Source: Viscum album
Lineage: Eukaryota > Streptophyta > Magnoliopsida > Santalales > Viscaceae
NCBI GenBank assembly: GCA_963277665.1
Contig: OY728143.1
Location: forward strand, 532,738,394-532,802,393
Reading direction: 5' to 3'
Length of the DNA: 64,000 nt
In this document: positions 37,475 to 47,903 of the stretch, piece after piece
How positions within the stretch are numbered: position 1 is the stretch's first letter
Layout: every line of letters starts with the position of its first letter
Program-made: the position numbers and the translations under genes
Notes under the pieces: model-generated
Database searches by the model: none
The model's input: only the letters and a program-made list of their open reading frames with translations
What the model was told of the DNA's origin: nothing

Positions 37475-37580
37475 TTTAATAGTAAGTTTTATTATCATTA
37501 TTATTAGTATTAATATTAATAATAGTAATAATATTATTATTATTGTTATTTTAATTATCATTATAATAATTATCATATTC
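37475..37580. repeat. ATT/TAA trinucleotide-rich block (E 5' LTR)
   Basis: Imperfect runs of tta, ata and taa triplets. They open a 114-codon isoleucine-rich frame at 37,422-37,766 that I regard as an artefact of composition. The partner is at 42,475-42,680. Confidence 0.8.
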
Positions 37581-38313
37581 TTATTTGAAAGCTATTTTAT
37601 TTTCTCCCTCTCTGTTTTCAAAAACTATTTTCTTAATTATAATAATATTATTATTATTTTAACTACACTTATAAATTATTTATACTCCTTTCCCTCTCTC
37701 CTCTTTATCTCTTTCTCTCTATCTCCTCATCCAGCCACCACTGTTATCTCTTACTCTCGGAAATGAGAGGCTAACCCCAAGGCATGGCTTGGGGGGAGGT
37801 CAAGGTATTCTTGAATTTTCTTTAAATATTATTTTAAGTTTTTGGTAGATTTGAGTTGCATGCATTGGTGAGGTGAATTTCCCCGATTGGGTGACATCCC
37901 CCAATGAAATGTAACTTAAAGTATTTCTATTCGGTAAATGCGTTGTGATTCAAACACAAGATTTCATGTTTGGATTATCAAACTAAAATGAAACAAATGA
38001 AGGAAAATAATGATTGAATCCATGACTGAACACCAAAACCATGTTCTTTCTTATTAACTCATTCTGTTTATTTTTGCATGATAGTTTAAATTATCATTTT
38101 ACAAGTTTTAAATAATCAAAAACCCAAAAATATTATAATCTCTTTCATTTAATAAAAAAACCACAAAAATAGATAGTTTAGATGATACAGAAGAAGTATG
38201 TGAACTACTTTGAGAAGGATCATAAAGAAAGACGACCTTGGTCAGCCACTATGCTGCACTAGGAAAAATATAAGTGTTGTTTTCCACACCCCGCGACTGG
38301 CATGCGTCAAAAC

Positions 38314-38330
38314 TGGTGATATTACCAGGG
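38314..38330 (+). other. First primer-binding site of E, degenerate
   Basis: TGGTGATATTACCAGGG compared with the expected tRNA-Asp complement TGGCGCCGTTGCCGGGG. Several differences, mostly transitions, would prevent priming. Confidence 0.65.
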
Positions 38331-38573
38331 AGGTAGTGCCGCAATATTTTTGTAATGTTTTGACATTTTTTTCTTTAAAAAAAACAAAAAAATATTTCTA
38401 TAATGAATTCAAATTGTTATTATTCTACATGGAATGACAATTACTCAAATGTTCAAGAAGTGTTCTACTTTGACAAGGCTCTTCAAAAGAAATGACCCTA
38501 GTCAGCCATTGTGCTGCACTAGGAAAAATATAATTGATTTTGTCTACACCCCACGAAAGGCATGCATCAAAAC

Positions 38574-38590
38574 TGGCACCGTTGTCGGGG
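38574..38590 (+). other. Second primer-binding site of E (tRNA-Asp type)
   Basis: TGGCACCGTTGTCGGGG, two transitions away from the complement of the 3' end of plant tRNA-Asp. This is the primer used by Tat/Athila-type gypsy elements and is the main evidence for the classification of E. Confidence 0.85.
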
Positions 38591-38685
38591 AGCCAATCAG
38601 TTATTCATTTTACTTTTCTATTTTCATATCATAGTTAGATTTCTTTTCATAAAAATACAAAAAAAGAAAAAAAATTCTATCCATA

Positions 38686-39555
38686 ATGAATTCAAATGAT
38701 TATTATTCTACATGGACTGAAAATTACTCACAGATTCAAGAACACGACTACAATGAGGAATCCCTCCAACGAAGAGCTGATGCACTGATGATAATGGCCA
38801 ACCAAGGGAAAAGAGGCATTACAACATGGATCTCACCGAAATAATTAATGGCGATGGTCGATGCACTACAAAACAACTTAGAGATATTTGAGACCAAGAA
38901 GGAAGTACCACTAGTCTTCCCGGATTTCAAAGAAGTTATCCATGAACTTGAGGAAACATTTGAGGTGGAGGAGCCTGACTAACTACCTTCACCTTCCACC
39001 ATAATATTCCAAGAGGCACATACCACTGAGGCAGAGATTGAAGCCGAACCAACTCATGGAGTGGAACCTTTCATCGATCCCGTCTCTTTTGATTTCATTG
39101 AATCAAATTTGAATATCACTCCCTCTTTTTTTGATTATACAAAATAAAACATTCTTTGTTATTCCTTGGATAATGATGAAGAATACAGCTGACATGCACA
39201 TGTTGAGGAACACATTGAGCTCCCTAATCTCGATGAACATACATTGGAGGATCCCCATCATGTGATCCAGGTAGCTGGGCCTAAGAAAATCAGACAAAAG
39301 ACTTCACTTCAAGCAGCCCACGTGATGCCAACACTGGAAGTTAAGAAGGTTGCACAAGTAGCAACCAATGAATAGGATGGTCAATACATCATCCTACCCC
39401 CACCATGCATGTTATAAATCATTTTTAAAGGGAAGGATATGGTGTAATCTATCCATGGATCATTCCTCAAGAACAAGTATGAAGCACAAGCTGGGAAAAT
39501 CCACATGTGGTTGTACAAATCAAAGAAGCTTAATCCTCCATCAGATTTTAGATAA
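38686..39555 (+). pseudogene. Single long broken frame of E, function unknown
   Basis: From ATG 38,686 to TAA 39,555 one frame runs for about 290 codons without a frameshift, interrupted only by in-frame stops: TAA at 38,842 and later TAA, TAA, TGA, TAG, TAA and TAA. The product would start MNSNDYYSTWTENYSQIQEH and be acidic in the middle (many E and D residues). Near the end it has a basic part reading KIHMWLYKSKKLNPPSDF. I recognise no capsid, zinc knuckle or enzyme motif. Its position after the primer site suggests a gag-like or accessory role, which is inference. Stops such as TAA, TGA and TAG are each one C-to-T or G-to-A change from CAA, CGA, CAG or TGG. Confidence 0.7.
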
Positions 39556-41495
39556 CAGCTGGTACTTCCCTCTTGAGGTAGTAAAAATTTGGGGCCCACT
39601 TGTGGGATCGTACCAAGATATAACTTTACATGCTTCCTAGGAACATAGATTTCAATTTCTTTTCTTAGATGTAGTGCCGCATGCATCCCACTCCTTCTAT
39701 ATATTTTGAGCTTAAATGACATAATCCTTATGCTTAATTGAGTTGTTTTCTTTTATAGGATCATGATGGTATATGGAATCCCCAAACATCGAAGGATGAG
39801 CACCAAAGAATTATTTTAAAAAGGTAGTTCATTTTCATTTTCTATCTTTTTAATCTCTACACATTTTAGTCCACAACATGTTTTGAGCATTAAACGATAA
39901 AATTTCATGCCCACACTTGAATTCATGTTTTACTCAACTTATCTAGGAGAGATGACTATCATAGGAACCTAGTGGTGCCATGTTTTAGGTTTCAATGTTT
40001 ATATGATTACATGATTGAAATGGAGAATTTAAATTTTAAATATGAAGCATAGATATTGAAATAATGACTCATTATTGGAAGGAATTAATTGATTCATGTA
40101 AATGAAATTTCCCTACCATCTTTCATGATTTGAATTTCTGAAATTTATGTGAATTGATTTATTATTATTATTTATGCCATGAGTGATTGTAAAATGTTAT
40201 ATTTCTCATTCCCGAGAGGATTTCTATACCATGTACTTTTTATTTTTTCTTGAGCATATTTCTATAGTGATCTTGGGACATGTTACCATCCAGAACTTGT
40301 ATTGAAACTTGTCAAATCGATGACTATGGAAAAACACATTTAAAATGATTGAGGCATCCTTTGAAAAGCTAAATTTCCCTAAAAGACCACCTTTACATCA
40401 ATTCTTATTTTATCCCATAGACACCACGAATATCCTTTATAGGGATGAGCCATGTTTCAAGCCATTTTTATCCATTCCTACCATACTCTTTTTATTTTCA
40501 TGATATTTTAAAGTTGATGTGTGGAGGTAAAGGGAATCGTGGCTGATGGGATTTTACACATTGTGAGGAAGAAGTGTGGGGGTTTTATTGTGGGAATTTT
40601 AAAAGGTTCTGAAATCAGTCATTTTTCTCTATTGTTTTCCCCTATTGAATTTGAAAAATAACAAAAAATGACAAACAGAAAATAAATATAGAAAAAAGGG
40701 TTTTGATTTTGGAGAACCAAAAATCACCATTTTATAAACCGATGATCTTATGATCGTATGTGGTTAGGTGATGTTTGTGAGGTTTGAACTAATCATAACA
40801 TTCAAAAAAATGAAAAAAAAATTCAAAATAAAAAAATCAAGATGGTAAACAAATCATCCATTATGCTTACTTGATCAAAACTGTTTCATTGAGTTTTGGG
40901 AAGTGGGTGTTTCTATTTTTGAAGGGGAGAATTTCATTACACTTTTACTTTAAATATCATGCATTTTACTTCAGTGATTAGCCTCTTCCTTGAGCCTTAA
41001 TTTTTAAAGAATCATATCCTACTAACCTTAATCCTAAGAGTCATTTGAACCTTTATTGCAAGTCCTCGTGATTTTATGTGTCTTTTGTCTTTAGAAAGTG
41101 GAGAATGTAGTTTATTGACAAGCCTATGGATAAGAAGCATGTTATCATGATATGAGCATAACTCTAATTGAATTGTATAATGAGTGATTAGAGAAAAACG
41201 TTAGGTACATCATGACATGGAATGTTTAATAATGATGAATCAAGGAGCTTGAATGAATGAAAGGATAATTTCCATCAATTTTCAAATGGGAAAAGTAACA
41301 TATGTGAATTATTGAATTCATTGAAAATGAGAACTTAAATTGATATTTTATGTATATTTTTGAATGTATGACTCTATTTTGAAATTTTTTCTATTTAATT
41401 GCATTGAAATTTGAATATTGGTAACATTGGTGTCCTCTGATTTCCATGTTGAGATTTAATACTTGAGGACAAGCATGTTTATGTGTGGTGGTATT
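39556..41495 (+). other. Non-coding 3' interior of E
   Basis: About 1.9 kb with no frame of note and no pol remnant. A purine-rich stretch with GTGTGGGGG lies at about 40,572-40,582 and resembles a second polypurine tract well inside the element. The true 3' end has cttgaggacaagcatg followed by GTGTGGTGGTATT just before the LTR. Confidence 0.65.
41483..41495 (+). other. Polypurine tract of E
   Basis: GTGTGGTGGTATT lies immediately before the TGACAGAG start of the 3' LTR. Relatives have GTGTGGGGG here, so one purine has been lost. Confidence 0.65.
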
Positions 41496-43322
41496 TGACA
41501 GAGCATATTTACATGAATTTTTTATCAAATAATGTGTATTTTTTAACAGTTTTTCAATTATAAAACCAATGTATATCATTGTTTTATAGAAATAATTAGT
41601 AATTTTAATTTTAGAATGAAAAGGAACAAAAATGTGAAAAATGACTAATTTTGGATTTTTCACAGATTTTTACGTCAAGCATATTTTGGTCATTACATGT
41701 AAAATATAATTCCAAATTTTCTGATTAAAATTTTGTTAGAATTATTATTTTATTTCCTTCATTCTTGTATTCTGGACCAGGAGATGATTCGGCCATCTAT
41801 AGGGTCTAAAAATTCATTGAATTTGGCCATGTTTTAGGGCGGACAGCATTGACACCACCAATGTAACAGAACTGAAACGCAGACAAAACACATCCAAATG
41901 ATGTGTTTATACTGGGTATAGAACTATGATATATAGGTCCGAATCTAAACAAAATTTTGTGGAGTCTTTAAGTCATTAAGGTGGCCATTGAATGACATAA
42001 ATTTGGAAAGACCTTCCTGGAAGCGTCATCCAGAAACAGAAGCCTTAAAAGAAAAATTCATAACTCCTTCATCCGGTGACCAAATTCTCTGAAATGTTGG
42101 GGTGGAACGAAAAAAAAATTTATTAACAACATTAATGAAGGGGTTGAAACGTGAATTGGCCATTTATTTGGTCAACAATGGGAAAACATTATGAGGAAAT
42201 AATGCTTCCAATAAAAGGAGGCCTTCCCCTCCTTCCAAGATCATCACCTCGACACCCAAAGACAAGGAAGGATCACACCATGGCACGTGCTGCTACTTCT
42301 CCTCTATTCCCACATCATTTCTTCTGTTTATTTTATTTTTATTTTATTTTCATTTTAGTTTTATTTTAGTTTTATTTTCATTTTTAATTCAAATTTCAAT
42401 TTTATGAATCCACACATTCCGGTTTCTCCATCAATCCCACAATTTTTTTATTAATTTTCTTATTTTTATAGTAACTATTATTATCATTATTATTTGTATT
42501 AATAATAATAATAGTAATAATAATAATAATATTAATATTTTATTTATCATTATAATAATTATCATATTCTTATTTTAAATTTATTTTATTTTCTCCCTAT
42601 CTATTTTCAAAAACTATTGTCTTACTTATAATAATAATATTATTAATTAATAATAATATTATTATTATTATTTTAACAAACATTATAAAATATTTATTAT
42701 ATTTTCCCTCTCTCCACTCTCTCTTTCTCTCTATCTCCTCATCCATCCACCATTGTGATCTCTTACTCTCGGAAATGAGAGACTAACCCTGAGACATGGC
42801 TCGGGGGGAGGTTAAGGTATTCTTGAATTTTCTTTAAAGATTATTTTATGTTTGTGGTAGATTTGTGTTGCATGCATTGGTTAGGCGAATGTCCCTGATT
42901 GGGTGATGACCCACAATGGAATGTAACTTATAATATTTATATTCTAGAAAAGAGTAGTGATTCAAACATGAGATTTCATGTTTGGATTATCAAACTAAAA
43001 TCGAACGCATGAAGGAAAATAATGATTGAATCAAAGACTGAACCCCAAAACCAAGTTCTTTCTTGTTAACTCAATTTGTTTATATTTTTATGATAGTTTA
43101 AATTATCATTTTACATGTTTTAAATAATCAAAAACCCAAAAATATTTTCATCACATACATTTAATAAACAAAACCACAAAAAGAGATAGTTTAGGTGATA
43201 TAGAAGAAGTAAGTAAACTACTTTGAGAAGGCTCCTCAAGACAGATGACCCTGGTCAGCGACTGTGCTGCACTAGGAAAAATATAATTGTATTTGTCCAC
43301 CCCCCGCGACAGGCGTGCGTCA
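41496..43322 (+). repeat. 3' LTR of element E
   Basis: 1,827 bp from TGACAGAG to GCGTCA, matching the 5' LTR along its length. Its TATA box is damaged and its trinucleotide block (42,475-42,680) is longer. The GTGAT target duplication follows. Confidence 0.88.
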
Positions 43323-43327
43323 GTGAT

Positions 43328-44685
43328 AATTCATTATTCTTGAAAATTTCATAGAATTTAAATAATGTGAAGATATGAAATTGGATAATGGGATTGAATA
43401 AAAAAATAAACTAGAAACATACCTATCAACCTTCCTTTAATTACCCCAAATCAATTTTAGGGGTAATAAAATAATTATCCACACTATTTACCTTATGATC
43501 AAACTAGTTTTCCCCAAGGGTAACCAACTTTTGATAGAAAATGGCACAATACCCTAATTCATTGAAAATGAAACATCTTAACACTACCTTTTAATATCTT
43601 ATCTCATAATTTTCAAAGCATTAAAGAATCAAATGACCCATCATACCATGTCAGATTAAATACTAGGTCTTTGAATTACATTCTCTAGTTTAATTTTTAC
43701 AACCCTTCTCAGAAGATAAAAATTACTATTTATTTACTCCAAACATGATTGGTGAATTCACTCCCATTTATTTCAATCTGGACATCTTCTATTACTTGAT
43801 TTTATGGGCCTCATTATCATAAAAAAACTATATTTCAAACATCTATGTGCAGTTAACATGTTTATCATAGATACAAAATATAGGAGAATAAAAATATCTT
43901 AAATATCATTCTATAAATCCTAAGTAAAACCAAATATTATGTCCATTAATTTCATTGATAAATTTGGGGAAATACATCACTAGTCGAGTGATTTTTTTCA
44001 CATATTCAACAACTGAATCATCTTATCATTATCTTAATTCATGAATTTTTTCCATCATATTATTTTATTGTATAGGGAAAATATTTCACTATGAAATAAT
44101 TCTTAAATTTATCTAATTCCATGAAATTAATCACTTCAATTTTCTTGATTGTTTTAACCATTGACCACCAAGGAATGAATTCACCTTCAAAATTTTAAAT
44201 TCCAAAAGATATGTTAAGGTTATTAGAAATACCAATTCCATGAAATATAATTTTTAAGGATTTAATAAATCATTCAACTGAGTTGATGTTAGATGATCCT
44301 CTGGATTATGAGGGATGTTATCACTTAAAATGTTCCATTGTCATAATTTTACCCTATGGTAGATCTGGTATATCTCACTGCTGGAAACCATGAATATTTT
44401 TGGACTCGTTCAATTGATCAATCATCATAAAAAACTACTCACTTATTTTTCAACCATCAGAGGATGCTCATTCGGAAGTATATTTTCCACTAGGTTACTT
44501 CCCACTATAGATTCAATATTTTTTCTATATAAACACATTCTGAAAAAACACTTTTCAAATTATGCATCAAGATAATAATTGAATTATATATAATTTTAAC
44601 TTAAACAAAACATAAAATATTCAATCTGAATGATAGTTAAATTAACATAAACTATAGAGTTGTGTAAACATTTCCTTTGATATAT
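43328..44685 (-). other. Gag-side interior of element F, decayed
   Basis: This continues F after the nested element E; the first 60 bases match 7,545-7,610 of copy A. By order it should contain the protease start and gag. No zinc knuckle or frame can be read on the minus strand. The plus-strand frame at 44,390-44,575 has no domain. Confidence 0.5.
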
Positions 44686-44697
44686 TATATAAGTACC
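44686..44697 (-). other. Relic primer-binding site of element F
   Basis: The plus strand reads tataagtaccga next to actttataat. It compares with gcctctgatacca next to actataatga in the reversed primer-site region of element D. Several positions have changed, so the call is weak, but it sits where the LTR homology begins. Confidence 0.35.
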
Positions 44698-47200
44698 GAA
44701 CTTTATAATAATACATAATCTATAGTGGGTTAATAGTATTACTTCATTTCTCAGTGAGGATCCTTTTAGGTTTATAGTTTTGTAGAATTATATCACTAAT
44801 CCTTTATAAACTTCAATGAAATACAATGTTTATAATTATGAATAGTTTCAATTATTTCCATAATCTAAATTTTTTAAAATGAATCATGATATATTTAATT
44901 AAAACTAATCAATTCTATCAAAATGAAATATTATAATCCAATAATAATCATTATTCTATGTAAAAAACATTAAAAATATGGGATAATCATAACTACTTAT
45001 AAATGGATATGAATGGACCGAAACAATTTGTCTAATTATAAACATTATAATATTATGAAATATTTAACATGCAGTTATAACATTTCTCCTTGTTAAATAG
45101 TAAATACATTTTTTTGTATTAACCATTTTTATACAATTTTATATTCCAAATTTTACAATAAACCCCATATCAATGACATAAATTAATAATTCATAACATG
45201 GATATTAATTATACTTCTCACACTTATAAATGGGAAACCCATATGGTCAACTTCAATTCATGTTAGTTTTATAAATGGAAAGTCGTATGATTGATTTACC
45301 TACATAATGCATTGTAGGTCTATAATAATCCTACCATTATTTGATTTATCATGGAATAACTCATCATTGGTATATTATAAAATGATCTATTAGATACCAA
45401 AGTCTTATTTATATAATCATAAAATATAAAGGATTTAAAATTTAAACATTTTAATCATAAATTTTAAAGGTAATTGTAGTATCATTTTTCAAGATATTGG
45501 AAAAGCCCATCAATATTAAAAATACCTTTTTTAATTACAAATATAGAAATGAGGTTTTTCTTTTATGAAAATATATACTTCGTGAAAAGGTATCTAAAGG
45601 TAAAATAATTCCCACAACATCTGAAAGGTTATCATCATCATGAAATTTCTTAATAGAATAATACTTTTAGCATTGTCACAATGTTCCTCTTAATGAACAT
45701 AAAAATATTCCTTCTAGAGATTTTTTTAAATGAAATTACAAATAGGATTCCAATTTTTTTATATTCATTTTTTATAGAAATAAATATGTAAAATAATATC
45801 AAGAATGTGTACATGTGGAATGAATTTCCTCTTTAATCCTTCATCACATCCCATAAAACATTAGACAATTAAGTCATAATCTCAATAATATAACCAAATT
45901 TATTAGAATAAAAAATAACATCAGAATTTATAAATTATGTATATATAATGTTAACTGGTATTTATATTCAACATATAAAACATTAATCGTATATAGAAAC
46001 AAAAAATTCAATAATAACATAAGATTAAGAAAAAATACATGTCTTTTTGTCTGAATTATATTGTATTTCATTGCCTTCATTGATAATAAAATTAGAGTAA
46101 TTTATAATTTCTTTTTAATCTTTATGATGTTATTTTTTTACATTAAATTCACTGAATAAAATTTTATATAGAACTACATAATTAATATATTTGCATCATC
46201 TATTTTGACCATATTCAGTTTATGTGTCAAAATGACTTTGGTAGGTCAGCTATGGTGAAAGGGGTTCTAACATGAATATATGTAGAATGATGAACATGAA
46301 ATAATTATCTTATCTAAACATAAATTACCATTTTAAATCCAATAATAAACAATTTTTAAGAAAAATTCTCTAACATTACAATAATGGGAATATAACTCAT
46401 ACGTAAATATGTGTAACCTTCTAATTTCCCAATAATAATTTTGAATAGTAGGTAAATAAAAATTTAATTTCACAAAATAATCATTACAGCATATATTTCA
46501 TATTAGTTAATCATATAATATTATACATTGAATTTTGATGATATAAAAGGAATTACATTGCGTTGATGAGGTGGTAGTCCACATATCCACAAATGATGTA
46601 ATCAAATTTTTAGTGTTTGGAAATATGTTGAATAAAATTATTTGATATATTTAGTAAAAATAAATTGTGTCAGGAATATTGTATTTTGGTTTTTTATTTC
46701 ACATATATTTAATTAAATTTATACTTAATTTGTTGCATGTATCCCGTGAATGTATCACATCTCTTTAAGGAGGTGGTAGTCCACGCATCCAAAAATGATG
46801 TTATCATACCTTCAAAAAATATAATGTATAAATATATGTTTAATAAATATGTGACAAACCAACTATTAAACAATAAATATCATATATTTCATATACAAAC
46901 ATAATTTCCATAATTATTCCCAACAACTAATAGTGCTAATGGAAAAAATGAACAACATCATTTCATTAGGTGATAGTCTTCCTCATATAAAATTTTATGT
47001 TTCTTACATATAATATTGATGTGTGTGTAAATGAAGTTTGAAATATTAAAATATATAATATAGTATATTAGGGACTCTAATTTTATTATTTATATATGTA
47101 ATAAGAAGATTTCATGAATTAGAGAATGGAAATAAAATGAATGATATTTATAATGGGTTTATCCTCTTATTTGGGTATGTAATACCCTAATATTTTATAG
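44698..47200 (-). repeat. LTR of element F (right, 5' LTR in element sense)
   Basis: The partner of the left LTR from 29,580. Two clean 200-bp repeat units lie at 46,560-46,810. The right boundary is not visible; the segment 47,200-47,903 may still belong to this LTR or to another element. Confidence 0.55.
46560..46810. repeat. About 200-bp tandem units inside the F right LTR
   Basis: gaggtggtagtccac, followed by atccacaaatgatg or atccaaaaatgatg, occurs at 46,568 and 46,770, 202 bases apart. The same block occurs at 31,664 in the left LTR. Unit number differs between the two LTRs. Confidence 0.7.
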
Positions 47201-47903
47201 GAAATATATATTTTTTAATGTCTTATGTTATACACAACACCAAATGCATATTTCACTACACACAACACTGGCTTGGCTTGCGTTACATGCAATCATGACC
47301 TTCCTCGATAGCGTGGGTAGTACGCAATACCGTGTTTCACTAATCAACTATATATTCATATAATATTATTATGGACTAGTTGTTATAAATATTATTAACT
47401 ACATTTTGAATTTTTTAACTTTATTATTCATCTTACACATTTTCTAAAACATGGTATCAAAAGAAAATAATTTTTTCGGGTAAAATAAGTATTTTTTTAA
47501 AAAAAAATGTAGTTTTGCCGCCTTTTGTTGTGCAACCACTTAAAATCTAGTTTTGATAGGTTTATATGTTCTATTTGCAAAAATTAAATACTTATTTGGA
47601 ATCAGGATATAAAAATTTACATTGGATAAATTGTTCATATTATTATGATAAATTTTATATTTTAATAGTAAAAACACGCTATAATTTAATTAAAAATAAC
47701 TGTCTTCTTCGCCACAATTTATATGGTTAAATTATAAATTTGAATGGTTTTAAAATATAAATAGAATATAGTTTTACAATTTACTATAATGTATGTCATT
47801 ACCATTAATCATACATTGAATTAATAGTTAAAAACATTTCAATCTTTCGAAATGTTTTATCTTTTAAAACCTATTTTCTTAATAAAGGGATTAATATTAA
47901 ATT
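47201..47903. other. AT-rich flank of element C with a CGTAC-type motif
   Basis: No gene is visible. Around 47,307-47,340 the sequence gcgtgggtagtacgcaatac resembles two segments in the region before element D (59,976 and 60,162). The last five bases, AAATT, are the left target duplication of element C. Its owner is either the F LTR or a further old element. Confidence 0.5.

Larger units (their letters stand above)
36522..38309 (+). repeat. 5' LTR of element E
   Basis: 1,788 bp from TGAAAGAG to GCGTCA, matching 41,496-43,322. It contains a TATA box at 37,231, a trinucleotide ATT/TAA-rich block around 37,480-37,680, and a ctaaccc...catggct segment near 37,770-37,800 that also appears in the 3' LTR. 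The last 118 bases are duplicated downstream (see 38,192-38,742). Confidence 0.88.
38192..38742 (+). repeat. Tandem duplication of LTR end, primer site and leader (E)
   Basis: Unit 1 is about 38,192-38,454 and unit 2 about 38,455-38,742. Each unit holds the last part of the LTR, the LTR/primer-site junction (38,309 and 38,569), an A-rich leader and the ATGAATTCAAAT start of the reading frame (38,403 and 38,686). The joint lies in a short agaagt homology. The 3' LTR has a single copy of the LTR part. Confidence 0.85.
36517..43327 (+). mobile_element. Non-autonomous Tat/Athila-like gypsy element E with GTGAT target duplication
   Basis: The element proper spans 36,522-43,322 and is flanked by perfect GTGAT copies at 36,517-36,521 and 43,323-43,327. 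LTRs are about 1.8 kb. The interior (about 3.2 kb) carries a tRNA-Asp-type primer site, one long broken reading frame of unknown function, and a non-coding 3' part; no protease, RT or integrase is visible. A tRNA-Asp primer and the cttgaggacaagca segment before the 3' LTR point to the Tat/Athila branch of gypsy. LTR divergence is clearly higher than for the copia element, so it is old even though the target duplication is intact. Confidence 0.88.
29580..47200 (-). mobile_element. Old Ty3/gypsy element F, interrupted by element E
   Basis: Long direct repeats (about 29,580-33,276 and from 44,698 on) flank minus-strand integrase, RT and protease remnants. The gag side is separated from them by the nested element E at 36,522-43,322. 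Removing E restores a match to 7,530-7,600 of copy A, so F and A belong to related families although their LTRs differ. The right end is unclear: its LTR may continue past 47,200, to the C insertion at 47,903 or beyond. Confidence 0.7.

Noticed and set aside
37422..37766. A 114-codon isoleucine-rich frame
   Set aside because: It is produced by ATT/TAA triplet runs in the E LTR, and the partner in the 3' LTR is not open.
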